64,000 bases of DNA from Kitasatospora fiedleri (GTDB lineage: Bacteria; Actinomycetota; Actinomycetes; Streptomycetales; Streptomycetaceae). Positions 45,659-55,540 of this stretch are shown here, piece after piece. The position numbers were made by a program, and so were the translations under genes. Each line of letters begins with the position of its first letter. Positions within the stretch are counted from its first letter, which is position 1. The stretch is from NCBI RefSeq assembly GCF_948472415.1, contig NZ_OX419519.1:7407001-7471000 (forward strand), read 5' to 3'. The notes beneath the pieces were generated by a model that had not been told where the DNA came from, did no database searches, and saw nothing but the letters and a program-made list of their open reading frames with translations.

Positions 45659-46432
45659 TCAGTCGAAGCGGCGGGTCGCGGTGATGCCCCCGTCCACCGG
45701 CAGGGTCACGCCGGTGACGTACGAGGCGCGGTCGCTGAGCAGCCACGCCGCCGCCTGCGCGACCTCCTCGGGCCGGGCCGGGCGGCCCAGCGGGGTCGAG
45801 CGGGCCACCAGGTCGGTGAAGGCCGGGCCGAGCGCGAAGAGGTCCTCGGTGCCGGGGGTGCGCACCACGCCCGGCGCCACCGCGTTGACCCGGATGCCGT
45901 GCGGCGCGTAGTCCGCCACCGCCGCCCGCACCAGGCCGGTCAGCCCGTGCTTCGCGGCCTGCTGCACACCGTCGCCGAACCCGCCGACCAGCGCCCCCAC
46001 CCCCGAGTTGACCACCACCGACCCGCCCCGGCCGCCCGCCACCAGCGCCGCGAGCTGCGCCCGCAGGCACAGCCAGGTGCCGCGCAGGTTCAGCGCGTGC
46101 ACGCCGTCCCAGTCCTCCTCGGCGCGCTCGGCCAGCGGCGCGGGCGGCAGGCCGTTGCCCGCGTTGTCGAACGCCGCGTCCAGCCGCCCGTAGCTGCGCA
46201 GCGCGGTGTCGACCAGCAGGTCCGCGCCCGCCGCGGTGGTCAGGTCGACGGCCACCGGCACCGCCCGCGCTCCCGCCTCCCGCAACTCGGCGGCCAGCGC
46301 CGCCACTTCGTCCCCGCTCCGGGCCGCCAGCACCAGCGCCGCGCCCTCCCGGGCGAACAGCCGCGCGGCGGCCGCACCGATACCGCGTCCCGCGCCGGTG
46401 ACGATCGTGACCTTGTCCTCGAGAAGTCCCAT
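45659..46432 (-). CDS. SDR-family oxidoreductase lacking the catalytic Tyr
   Basis: The 257-residue protein has the cofactor motif TGAGRGIG and the structural NAG. The catalytic serine is present (S143 in VNSGVG) and Lys is K161, but the Tyr of YxxxK is Gln (Q157 in GVQQAAKHG). The C-terminal GVTLPVDGGITATRRFD is typical. It may be an inactive or altered SDR. Alone on the minus strand. Confidence 0.88.
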   Translation of the reverse strand: MGLLEDKVTIVTGAGRGIGAAAARLFAREGAALVLAARSGDEVAALAAELREAGARAVPVAVDLTTAAGADLLVDTALRSYGRLDAAFDNAGNGLPPAPLAERAEEDWDGVHALNLRGTWLCLRAQLAALVAGGRGGSVVVNSGVGALVGGFGDGVQQAAKHGLTGLVRAAVADYAPHGIRVNAVAPGVVRTPGTEDLFALGPAFTDLVARSTPLGRPARPEEVAQAAAWLLSDRASYVTGVTLPVDGGITATRRFD

Positions 46433-46653
46433 GCCCGCCAGGGTGGTTGACGCCGCCCCGTCCCACCAGCGGCCGACCCGACCGGGGACCGCCGATCCCG
46501 GACCTGCGGGGGCGTGGACAGCGGGGCGGGGCGAGGAGGACTGAGGCGGGCTGAGACGGGGCGGGGTGGGCCGTAGTGAGGCGGCACCGGCCCGGCCAGC
46601 CCGGACCCGGCAGGTCCTGGTTGCGCGGCGGCGGGTGTGACAGGGTGGCGCGC

Positions 46654-47505
46654 ATGCCCGAGACCCCGCTGGGCGCGTTCCTGCGCGCCCGCCGCGCCCG
46701 CCTGGCGCCGTCCGACCTCGGCCTCGCCGCGACCGGCCGGCGGCGCACCCCCGGGCTGCGGCGGGAGGAGGTCGCGGCCCGGGCCGGGATCTCGCCGGAC
46801 TACTACGCCCGGCTGGAGCAGGGCCGCCAACGGGTGCCCACCGGGCCGGTGCTGGACGGCATCGCGGACGCCCTGCGGCTGGCCGACGCCGAACGGGCCT
46901 ACCTGCACCGGCTGGCCGGGCGGCGGCCCGCCCCGGAGCGGCCGGAGGAGCGGCGGGGCGTCTCGGCGAGCACCCTGGCCCTGCTCGACACCCTGGACGC
47001 CGCACCGGCGTTCGCCACCGGCCCGACCTTCGACCTGCTGGCCTGGAACCGGCCCGCCGCCCTGCTGATGGCCGAGCCCGCCCGCCGGCCCCCGCACGAA
47101 CGGAACCTGCTCTGGCAGGTCTTCTGCTGCCCGTACGGCTCCCGCACCGCCGACAACCACGCCCCCGAACGGTCGATCGGCGCGGACCTGGTCGCCTCCC
47201 TGCGGGCCCACCACGCCGACCGCCCCGCCGACCGGAACCTCGCCGACCTGGTCGACCGCTTCTCCGCCGCGAGCCCGGCCTTCGCCGCCCTGTGGTCCCA
47301 CCACCGGGCCGGCCCGCCCGGCCCCGGCCGCCTGCACGTCCGCCACCCCGCGCTGGACACCGACGTCCTGGAGTACACCGTCCTGGCCCTGCCCGAACCC
47401 GGCCGCCACGTCTTCGCCTGCCTCGCCCCACCCGGGGGCCGCACCCGCCGGGCCTTCGCGGCGTTCGCCGCCGAACGCGGGGTCGAAGCGCCGGTACCTG
47501 GCTGA
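46654..47505 (+). CDS. XRE-family regulator with MmyB-like ligand domain
   Basis: The 283-residue protein has the HTH (RTPGLRREEVAARAGISPDY and YARLEQGRQ) and an MmyB-type C-terminal domain (FDLLAWNRPAALLM, NLLWQVF). This family is often divergent from SDR genes, as here. Its last ~100 bp form the first copy of the tandem repeat listed next. Confidence 0.9.
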   Translation: MPETPLGAFLRARRARLAPSDLGLAATGRRRTPGLRREEVAARAGISPDYYARLEQGRQRVPTGPVLDGIADALRLADAERAYLHRLAGRRPAPERPEERRGVSASTLALLDTLDAAPAFATGPTFDLLAWNRPAALLMAEPARRPPHERNLLWQVFCCPYGSRTADNHAPERSIGADLVASLRAHHADRPADRNLADLVDRFSAASPAFAALWSHHRAGPPGPGRLHVRHPALDTDVLEYTVLALPEPGRHVFACLAPPGGRTRRAFAAFAAERGVEAPVPG

Positions 47506-47990
47506 GGGGCGGCGCGGCCAGGGCCCGTCCCGGGGCGGGCGGTCAGCCGGGGCGCAGGCCCGCCGGGCGGGCGAGGAAGCGGGTCTGCGGGTCCCCATCC
47601 CGGCCCTGCCCGCCACGTCTTCGCCTGCCTCGCCCCACCCGGGGGCCGCACCCGCCGGGCCTTCGCGGCGTTCGCCGCCGAGCGCGGGGTCGAAGCGCCG
47701 GTGTCCGGCCGAGGTGCGGCGCGGTCCGGGCCGGTCTCAGGGGCGGGCGGTCAGCCGGGGCGCAGGCCCGCCGGGCGGGCGAGGATGCGGGTCTGCGGGT
47801 CCCCATCCCCGCCCTGCCCGCCACGTCTTCGCCTGCCTCGCCCCCGCCTGGTGGGCGCACCCGCCGGACCGAAGCGCCGGTGTCCGGCCGAGGTGCGGCG
47901 CGGTCCGGGCCGGTCTCAGGGGCGGGCGGTCAGTCGGGGCGCAGGCCCGCCAGACGGGCCAGGAAGCGCGTCTCCGAGTCCTCGCCCCGG
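47401..47990. repeat. 207-bp tandem repeat spanning a convergent gene junction (about 2.8 copies)
   Basis: Units start at about 47404, 47611 and 47819. Each contains the 3' end of the XRE gene followed by the 3' end of the APH-type gene in opposite orientation (stop-like TGA with an upstream FLARPAGLRPG or FLARLAGLRPD reading on the minus strand). The third unit has lost about 25-55 bp in the XRE-derived part. Apart from these fossils, 47506-47929 has no gene. Confidence 0.85.
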
Positions 47991-48831
47991 CCCGCGTACG
48001 TCCGGGGACGGCGGTGAGGGCGCTCAGGGCGCGGCACCAGGCCAGTAGGCGGTCGGGGGAGAGGCCGGGGACGAGCGCGGCCAGCCGGTCGGTCCGCCGC
48101 CGTAGCGCGGTCAGGTCGGTGACGCCCTCCAGGGCCCAGTCCACGGCGTCGAAGTCCGGGTCGCCCCAGGTCGGCCGTGGGTCGATCGCCACCAGGCGCC
48201 CGCCGGGGCCGGAGAGCACGTTGGACGGGTGCAGGTCGCCGTGCACCAGCCCGGTCGGCCCGTCGGCGGCGAGGGCCAGGGCCGCCGCCCGGGGCCCGGC
48301 CAGGTCGGCCCCGGCCCCGGCCCCGGCGGCGGACGCCCGGCGCTCGGCGAGGTCGAACAGGAAGTCGATCCGGTGCGCGAGCGGGCGCAGGCCCGAGTCT
48401 CCCGCCGGCCGGGTGGCGGAGCGCAGGTCCCGCAGCAGGGAGGCGACTTCGGGCAGGGTCCAACCGAGCTGCCGCACCGGCGTACCGGGCCGGACGTCCG
48501 CGAGCAGCAGCGCCCCGGCGGCGGTGTTCGCCGCGAGCAGCGCGACGACCGACGCCCTGCCCGCCCAGACGCGCAGGGCCTCCGCCTCCTCGCCCGCGAT
48601 CGAGGGATCGGGCGTCAGCTTCAACCACACCCGGGCACCGTCGCCGCGCCGCACGCAGCGGAACACCCGCGAGGTGCCCCCGCCCCCCGCCGCGACCGGC
48701 TCCAGCCCCCACCGCCCGGCCAACTCCCCGACCAGCCCGGGCAGCGCGTCGCACCACCCGAGCACCCCGCCCCCGAACCGCCCGACGAACCGCTCCCGCA
48801 CCTCCGGCCCGACCCGAGCCAACTCCTCCAC
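47930..48831 (-). CDS. Aminoglycoside phosphotransferase-fold kinase, apparent -1 frameshift
   Basis: About 300 residues: the Brenner-type motif VHGDLHPSNVL and the metal-binding AIDPRPTWGDPDFD are typical of APH/fructosamine kinase-like enzymes. The frame breaks at GGGG 48004-48007; one added base gives LSALTAVPRTYAGRGEDS and a stop at 47930, instead of running through the tandem repeats. The substrate is unknown. Confidence 0.85.
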
Positions 48832-48918
48832 CGCGCCCTCCCCAGCCCACCGACCTCGATCCCGGGCATCCTACGGGCACGATCCGTCCCGCTCGGCAGC
48901 CGGGGAGGGGCGGGTGGG

Positions 48919-51431
48919 TCAGTGCGCGCCCACCGAGGTGATCTTGACGACGGCGCGGCCTTCTTCGTCGGAGCCGTAGAGGTCGACCTCGGCAGAGATG
49001 CCCCAGTCGTGGTCGCCGTTGGGGTCGTCGAAGATCTGGCGGACGCGCCACAGGCCCTCGTCCTCGACCTCCTCGATCAGCAGCATCTTGGGGCCGCGCG
49101 CGTTCGGGCCGGTGAAGAGGTCGTCGTACTCCTCCCAGTAGCCGTCCATCGCGTCGGCCCAGCGGTCGGCGTTCCAGCCGTCCTCGCCGTCGAGTTCGGC
49201 CAGCGCGTCGTAGTGTTCCAGCGCGCACAGCTCGACCCGGCGGAAGAGCTCGTTGCGGACCAGGACGCGGAAGGCCCGGGCGTTGGCCGTGACGGGGGCG
49301 GGCTTGTCGTCCAGGCGGACCTCGGCGGCCTCCGGCTCGGTCGGGTTGGCGAGCGCCTCCCACTCGTCCAGCAGCGAGGAGTCGACCTGGCGGACGAGTT
49401 CGCCCAGCCAGGCGATGACGTCCTTGAGGTCGTCGGTCTTGATGTCGTCCGGGACGGTCTGCTCCAGCGCCTTGAACGCGCCCGCCAGGTAGCGCAGCAC
49501 GATGCCCTCGGTGCGGGCCAGCTCGTAGAAGCCCACGTAGTCGGTGAAGGTCATCGCGCGCTCGTACAGGTCGCGCACCACGGACTTCGGCCGCAGCGGG
49601 TGGTCGCCGATCCACGGGTGGGCCCGGCGGTACACCTCGTAGGCGTGGCCGAGCTGCTCCTCCAGCGGCTTCGGGTAGCTGATCTCCTGGAGCCGGTTCA
49701 TCCGCTCCTCGTACTCGATCCCGTCGCGCTTCATCTCCGCGACGGCCTCGCCGCGCGCCTTGTTCTCCTGCGAGGCGAGGATCTGCCGCGGGTCGTCGAG
49801 GGTGGCCTCCACGACCGAGACCACGTCCAGCGCGTACGAGGGCGACTCCGGGTCGAGCAGGTCGAAGGCGGCCAGCGCGAAGGTGGACAGCGGCTGGTTG
49901 AGCGCGAAGTTCTCCTGCAGGTCGAGGGTCAGGCGGGCGATCCGGCCCTCGGCGTCCGGCTCGTCGAACTGCTCGACCACGCCGCCCTCCCGCAGCGAGC
50001 GGTAGATGGCGATCGCGGTGCGGATGTGGCGGCGCTGCGCGGCGCGGTCCTCGTGGTTGTCGGTGAGCAGCTTGCGCATCGCCTCGAACGCGTTGCCCGG
50101 GCGGCCGATCACCGACAGCAGCATCGCGTGGCTGACCTTGAAGCGGGAGACCAGCGGCTCCGGGTCGGCCCCGATCAGGCGCTCGAAGGTCTCCTCGGTC
50201 CAGGACACGAAGCCGTCCGGGGCCTTCTTGCGGACCACCTTCTTGCGCTTCTTCGGGTCGTCCCCGGCCTTGGCCAGCGCCCGGTCGTTCTCCACCACGT
50301 GCTCGGGGGCCTGCGCCACCACCTGGCCGACGGTGTCGAACCCGGCCCGGCCCGCGCGCCCGGCGATCTGGTGGAACTCGCGGCCCGCAGGATGCGCACC
50401 CGCTGCCCGTCGTACTTGGACAGCGCGGTGAACAGCACCGTGCGGATCGGCACGTTGACGCCCACGCCGAGCGTGTCGGTGCCGCAGATCACCTTCAGCA
50501 GGCCGGCCTGCGCCAGCCGCTCCACCAGGCGGCGGTACTTGGGCAGCATGCCGGCGTGGTGCACGCCGATGCCGTGCCGCACGTACCGGGACAGGTTGCG
50601 GCCGAACTTGGTGGTGAAGCGGAAGTTGCCGATCAGGGCGGCGATCGCGTCCTTCTCCTGCTTGGAGCACATGTTGATGCTCATCAGGGACTGCGCCCGC
50701 TCCACCGCCTCCTTCTGGGTGAAGTGCACCACGTACACCGGCGCCTGCCCGGTGGTCAGCAGCTCCTCCAGGGTGTCGTGCAGGTTGGTGCGCCGGTACT
50801 CGTAGAACAGCGGCACCGGGCGGGTCGCCGAGCGCACCACGGTGGTCGGGCGGCCGGTGCGGCGGGTCAGGTCCTCCTCGAAGCGGCGGACGTCGCCGAG
50901 CGTGGCCGACATCAGCAGGAACTGCACCTGCGGGAGTTCGAGGATCGGGATCTGCCAGGCCCAGCCGCGGTCCGGCTCGGCGTAGAAGTGGAACTCGTCC
51001 ATCACGACCTGGCCGATGTCGGCGCGCGGGCCGTCGTGCAGGGCGATCTGGGCCAGCACCTCGGCGGTGCAGCAGATGATCGGCGCGGTCGGGTTCACCG
51101 AGGCGTCGCCGGTCATCATGCCGACCTGCTCGGTGCCGAAGACCTTGCACAGGTCGAAGAACTTCTCCGACACCAGCGCCTTGATCGGCGCGGTGTAGAA
51201 CGTCCGCTTGCCCTCGGCCAGCGCGGCGAAGTGCGCGCCCGCCGCGACCAGGGACTTCCCGGAACCGGTCGGCGTCGCCAGGATCACGTTGTTCCCGGAG
51301 ACCAGCTCGATCAGCGCCTCCTCCTGGGCTGGGTAGAGGGTGATACCGCGCTCCGACGCCCACTCGGCGAAGGTCTCGAACAGCGAGTCGGGCGTGGCGG
51401 GCTTCGGCATCAGGTCCAGGAGGGTGGTCAC
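48919..51431 (-). CDS. Ski2-like DEAD/DEAH-box helicase, apparent -1 frameshift
   Basis: The corrected protein has 837 residues. It shows Walker A ATPTGSGKS (K59), the DExH box VVMDEFHFY, SATLGD, and QIAGRAGRAG. This is the actinobacterial HelY-like family, involved in RNA/DNA unwinding. The break is at GG 50382-50383; one base turns LRAASST into LRAREFHQIAGRAGRAG. Start GTG 51431 (MTTLLDLMPKP), with ATG 51410 as alternative. Confidence 0.9.
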
Positions 51432-51745
51432 CCCGCTATCTTGCCCGTCCGGGATCACCGCGGGCAAAGCTCGCCCCCGCACCACCGCGCCCCGGCCGGT
51501 TCGGCGGTTGCCCGACGCGCCTGCGCCGCGACAGCGAGTCACCGGGGGAGGGCCGGGCCGATCACCCCCCCGACCGGCACCGGCACTACGGCCCGATCGC
51601 CGGGGACGGCGGCTTCGCGGGCTGGACCGCGCCCTGCCCGGCCTCCCCGCCGCCGCCCGGCACGATCGCGCTCACCCTCACCTGCACCCGCTGCCGAGAC
51701 CCTCCCGGACGGGGCCGAGCCGGCCCCGGGGGCGGGCCCGGCCCG
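51432..51745. other. Intergenic region, 314 bp
   Basis: It lies between the helicase start and the fabH stop, both on the minus strand. Several short overlapping ORFs exist but none has a convincing ribosome binding site. One frame reads HYGPIAGDGGFAGWTAPCPA and later LTLTCTRC, which might be a decayed small Cys-containing gene. No other structure is seen. Confidence 0.3.
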
Positions 51746-52696
51746 TCACGGGCAGGTGACCACCTGGCCGGCCCAGGACAGGCCGCCGCCGAACGCGAAC
51801 AGCAGCACCCGGGCGCCCGAACGCAGCTCGCCGCGCTCCACCAGCTTCGCCAGCGCCAGCGGCACGGAGGCCGCCGAGGTGTTGCCGGAGTCCACCACGT
51901 CCCGGGCGATCACCGCGTCCTCGGACAGACCCAGCTTCTGCACCAGCGACTCGATGATCCGCAGGTTCGCCTGGTGGGTCACCACCCCGTCCAGCTCCGC
52001 CGGGCTCAACCCGGCCGCCCGGCACGCCTGTTCGGCCAGCGCGGGCAGCTCGGTGGTGGCCCACCGGAACACCGCCTGGCCGTCCTGCTCGAACTGCGGG
52101 TGCCACTCGTCCAGCAGCCGCACCGCGCTCGCCCGCGACGGGTCCGACCCCCAGACCACCGGACCGATCGCGCTGCCCTCCCCGTCGGTCGCGGACAGCA
52201 CCGCCGCGCCCGCACCGTCGCCCAGCAGGATGCAGCTGCGCCGGTCCGTCCAGTCCACCAGGTCCGACATCTTCTCCGCGCCGATCACCAGCGCGTGCTT
52301 GGCGCCGCCCGCCAGCAGCGAGTGGTTCGCCACCGACAGTGAGGTGCAGAACCCCGCGCACCCGTTGTTCAGGTCGAACGCGACGGCGGACGGAATGCCC
52401 AGCCGACCCGCCACCTGCGCCGCGATCGACGGGCAGCGGTCCACCGCACTGCAGGTGGCCACCGTGACCTGCCCGATCTCCGCCGGGTCCAGCCCCGAGG
52501 CCGCCAGCGCCTTCGCCGCCGCCCCCGCCGCCAGATCGGTCACCGACTCGTGCGGCCCCGCGATCCGCCGGGTCACGATCCCGGTCCGCCGCCGGATCCA
52601 CTCGTCATTGGTGTCCACCATCGTCGCCAACTCGTCGTTGGTCAGCACCCGGCCGGGCTGATGGTGGCCGAGAGCGGCTATCCGGACTCCGGGCAT
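51746..52696 (-). CDS. fabH: 3-oxoacyl-ACP synthase III family protein
   Basis: The 316-residue ketosynthase has the triad Cys113 (NNGCAGF), His (THQANLR) and Asn (GNTSAAS). It would condense an acyl-CoA starter with malonyl-ACP, but there are no other fatty acid genes nearby, so it is probably a secondary paralogue used in a specialised pathway. ATG 52696 has GGAGAAGGGG. Confidence 0.9.
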   Translation of the reverse strand: MPGVRIAALGHHQPGRVLTNDELATMVDTNDEWIRRRTGIVTRRIAGPHESVTDLAAGAAAKALAASGLDPAEIGQVTVATCSAVDRCPSIAAQVAGRLGIPSAVAFDLNNGCAGFCTSLSVANHSLLAGGAKHALVIGAEKMSDLVDWTDRRSCILLGDGAGAAVLSATDGEGSAIGPVVWGSDPSRASAVRLLDEWHPQFEQDGQAVFRWATTELPALAEQACRAAGLSPAELDGVVTHQANLRIIESLVQKLGLSEDAVIARDVVDSGNTSAASVPLALAKLVERGELRSGARVLLFAFGGGLSWAGQVVTCP

Positions 52697-52922
52697 GGCG
52701 GTCCCCTTCTCCACGGGCGGCCCCCGGCCGACGCCGGGGCAACGGCCTGGAATATAGCAACCGACCGATCGGAAGCTAAAGGCCGCCCGCAGGACGGACA
52801 CCCGGCCGACGGGGAGACACCGGTGACCCGTCCCACCGCAGTGCGACGGGTCCCGGCGGAGCCTGACCGCCGGGAGTGCGGCTCCCCGGACTTCGACCTC
52901 GCCGGTCGGATACGGTGCCGGC

Positions 52923-53381
52923 GTGATCCGGAACCCCCCGTCCACTGCCCCGACACCCGACGGGATGCTGCTCGCCGGCCACTTCGTCGCGGTACCCGAG
53001 CCGATCGAGGGCCCGGGTCTGCCCCGTGCGGAGCGGCCGGCCACGGCGTCCGACTGCCTGACCGACCGCCTTCCGCACGACGGCTGCTGGTTCGACACGG
53101 CACAGGAAGCCCTGGCGGCCTGCCTGCCCCTGCGAGTACCGGCGGCGGCACGCCTGTACGCCCTACTGGTGCCCGCCGACCACGCCGGCGACTTCGTCGG
53201 CGACATCCTCGCGGCCGGGACGGACGAACCGGTGCTGCTCGCGAACCTCGACGGCCGGGCCGGCACGCTGGCCCGGGAGGCGGCGGAGGGCGGGCACGAG
53301 CTCGGCTGGGAGGTGCTCGGCTACGACCACGGCCTGCTCCACAGCCGGCTCTTGGAGATCGACCCGGACGACGTCGCCTAG
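52923..53381 (+). CDS. Hypothetical protein with in-frame TAG before its apparent C-terminus
   Basis: GTG 52923 opens 152 codons (MIRNPPSTAPTPDGMLLAGH) ending DPDDVA at TAG 53379-53381. The same frame then continues LDGLLDAAEYTDLIGIGRG to a TGA at 53439-53441, consistent in composition with the gene. The family is not recognised. The TAG may be a nonsense mutation, a base error, or the real end. Confidence 0.7.
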   Translation: MIRNPPSTAPTPDGMLLAGHFVAVPEPIEGPGLPRAERPATASDCLTDRLPHDGCWFDTAQEALAACLPLRVPAAARLYALLVPADHAGDFVGDILAAGTDEPVLLANLDGRAGTLAREAAEGGHELGWEVLGYDHGLLHSRLLEIDPDDVA

Positions 53382-53582
53382 CTGGACGGCCTCCTCGACG
53401 CGGCCGAGTACACCGACCTCATCGGCATCGGCCGGGGCTGAACCCCCAGCCCGGCGGGGTCCGGCCGCTCGGCGTCCGTTCCGGCGGCGTCCGGTCCGGC
53501 GGAGCCCGGTCGTCGGGGCGCCGGAAGCCGCCCCGGAGGAAAATCGCGGTCCGCACGGCGGGCGCTGCGGCACAATCCCAGG

Positions 53583-54704
53583 ATGATCGGCAACCGGATC
53601 ACCCATCGCACGGCGGACGGCGTCCGCGTACCCGGAACCTGGCGGCACGCCTTCATCCGCAACGGCGGCCACTACTTCCTCACCGACCTGTTCGTCTACG
53701 CCGACGGGCTCATCGACTGCTGGGGTCTGGTCACCGTCGAGGAGTTCGAGGAGAAGCTGCGCACCGGCTGGGTGGCCACCAGTCTGCCCGAGGGCGGGGA
53801 AGCGTCCGCGCACGAGCTGGCGGACTGGAAGTTCGGCGAGCCGGAGAGCTGGATCACGCCCGAACTGCTGGTCGCCGAAGTCCGCGACACCATAGACCAG
53901 TTGAACGGCCGCCCCGATTCGACGGGCCGCTGCCTGGCCGCCGTCGACGTCTTCCTCGCCGACCGGACCGAGGAGAACCGGGCCGCGGCCCGCGAGGCGT
54001 TCCTCGCGGTCCCGGAGACCCGACGTCGCTACGCGCTGGGCGACATGGACAGCAAGGACTGGCCACTGCGGGTCCTGGTGGCGGGGCCCGGCGGCCGGAC
54101 CTACCTGCCGTTCGACGGGACGGTCACGCAGGAGGACTACGACGGCGCCCTCGGGTACTTCGAGGAGCGGGCCCGGTGGAGGGCCGAGAGGTCCACCCGC
54201 GTCCCGGCGGACGGACCGGTGACCCCGCACGCACCGGCCGTCCAGCTCCACCACACGTACCGGACCGAGCCGGTGGCCGATCCCGGCACGATCGGCCTGC
54301 GCCACGACTACCCCGCCCCGATCACGGTCGGAGGGGTCGACCACCCCTCCGTCGCCCACGCCTACTGGACCCTGTCGGTCGCCGACCCCGGGGCCCGGGA
54401 CGCGCTCGCGGCGGCACAGACCGCCTCCGCGGCACGCACGCTCGCGGCCGGAGCCCCCCGCCGCGAGGGCTGGGAACACGCCCGGACCGCCGTCATGACC
54501 GCGCTGCTGCGCGCCAAGTACGACCAGCACCCCGAACTGGCCGAGGTCCTGCTGGCGACGGACGACGCCACCCTGGTCTACGACGACGTGGACTCCGCCT
54601 TCTGGGGCGACAACGCCGGCCGGGGCCGTAACTGGTCGGGACGCCTCCTCGAACTCGTCCGCTCCGAACTGCACGCCCGGCGCGCCGGGATTCCCGGGGC
54701 GTGA
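53583..54704 (+). CDS. NADAR (YbiA-like) protein with DUF7638-like N-terminal domain
   Basis: The 373-residue protein has an N-terminal domain (GHYFLTDLFVYADGLIDCWG) and a C-terminal NADAR domain: VDHPSVAHAYWTLSVADPGA and FWGDNAGRGRNWSGRLL. NADAR proteins cleave ADP-ribosylated or riboflavin-pathway intermediates. Its function here is unknown. Confidence 0.85.
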   Translation: MIGNRITHRTADGVRVPGTWRHAFIRNGGHYFLTDLFVYADGLIDCWGLVTVEEFEEKLRTGWVATSLPEGGEASAHELADWKFGEPESWITPELLVAEVRDTIDQLNGRPDSTGRCLAAVDVFLADRTEENRAAAREAFLAVPETRRRYALGDMDSKDWPLRVLVAGPGGRTYLPFDGTVTQEDYDGALGYFEERARWRAERSTRVPADGPVTPHAPAVQLHHTYRTEPVADPGTIGLRHDYPAPITVGGVDHPSVAHAYWTLSVADPGARDALAAAQTASAARTLAAGAPRREGWEHARTAVMTALLRAKYDQHPELAEVLLATDDATLVYDDVDSAFWGDNAGRGRNWSGRLLELVRSELHARRAGIPGA

Positions 54705-54828
54705 CCCGAGCAGGCCGGGCCGGGCTGCGGTCGGCGCATCGTCGCACGTCGTAGGATTCCGGGGCCGGGGGTAGGACGGGACGCGTCCGGGCGGACGGAT
54801 GGACGGACGGATCGCGGAGGAGGACCGG

Positions 54829-55455
54829 ATGAGCCCGCGCAGCACGGTGGTCGAGGCCCGCCGGACCAGGGCCCGGATCATCGACCGCAGTGTCGCCCTC
54901 GCCTCGGTCGACGGGCTGGAGGGGCTGACCATCGGGCGGCTGGCCGCCGACCTCGGGCTGTCCAAGGCCGGGGTGCTCGGGCACTTCGGCACCAAGGAGG
55001 CCCTCCAACTGGCGACCCTGGAACGGGCCTCCGCGCTGTTCACCGCGCTGGTGTGGGACCCGGCGGCGGCCACCGAGCCCGGCCTGCGCCGGCTGCGGGC
55101 CGTCTGCCAGAGCTGGATCGACTACCTGGAGCACGCCCGCGAGGTGTTCCCCGGCGGCTGCCTGTTCACCACCGCGGCCGTCGAGTTCGACGCCCACGAC
55201 GGCCCGGTCCGCCGCAACGTCGCCCGCCTGCTGCTGGTCTGGCGCCGCCGCCTGGCCGGCGAGGTCCGGCTCGCCGTCGAGGCCGGGGAACTCCCCTCGG
55301 ACACCGACCCCGAGCAGGTCGTCCACGAGCTGACCGGCATCTACCTGGCCCTCAACCAGGCACTCCAGCTCCTGCGCGACCCGCTCGCCGCCACCCGCAC
55401 CCGCCGCGCCCTGGACCGGCTGCTGCCCGCCGACCGCTCGCTGCCCGCCCGCTGA
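54829..55455 (+). CDS. TetR-family transcriptional regulator
   Basis: The 208-residue protein has the TetR HTH (LTIGRLAADLGLSKAGVLGHF) and C-terminal domain (TetR_C_16-like: GGCLFTTAAVEFDAHDGPVR). ATG 54829 has GGAGGAGG. The target is not obvious: no divergent gene lies nearby. Confidence 0.88.
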   Translation: MSPRSTVVEARRTRARIIDRSVALASVDGLEGLTIGRLAADLGLSKAGVLGHFGTKEALQLATLERASALFTALVWDPAAATEPGLRRLRAVCQSWIDYLEHAREVFPGGCLFTTAAVEFDAHDGPVRRNVARLLLVWRRRLAGEVRLAVEAGELPSDTDPEQVVHELTGIYLALNQALQLLRDPLAATRTRRALDRLLPADRSLPAR

Positions 55456-55540
55456 GCGTCGGCCGGGGCGGACGGAAAACGGGTGGCGGCGGGCCGCGCG
55501 GGCGGGGATCATGCGGGCATGACCGACTGCCGAAAGGCCG

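Noticed and set aside
47401..47990. 207-bp repeats as mobile element or CRISPR
   Set aside because: Units consist of neighbouring gene ends; no transposase, terminal inverted repeats or spacers.
617..50390. Programmed -1/+1 frameshifting as explanation for the broken genes
   Set aside because: No shared slippery heptamer or downstream pseudoknot; the sites are ordinary G/C runs in unrelated housekeeping-type genes, so base loss in the sequence is simpler.
52741..52795. Promoter of fabH with TATATT
   Set aside because: TATATT is a reasonable -10 on the minus strand, but at 17 bases the -35 position reads TTAGCT, so the evidence is too weak to list.
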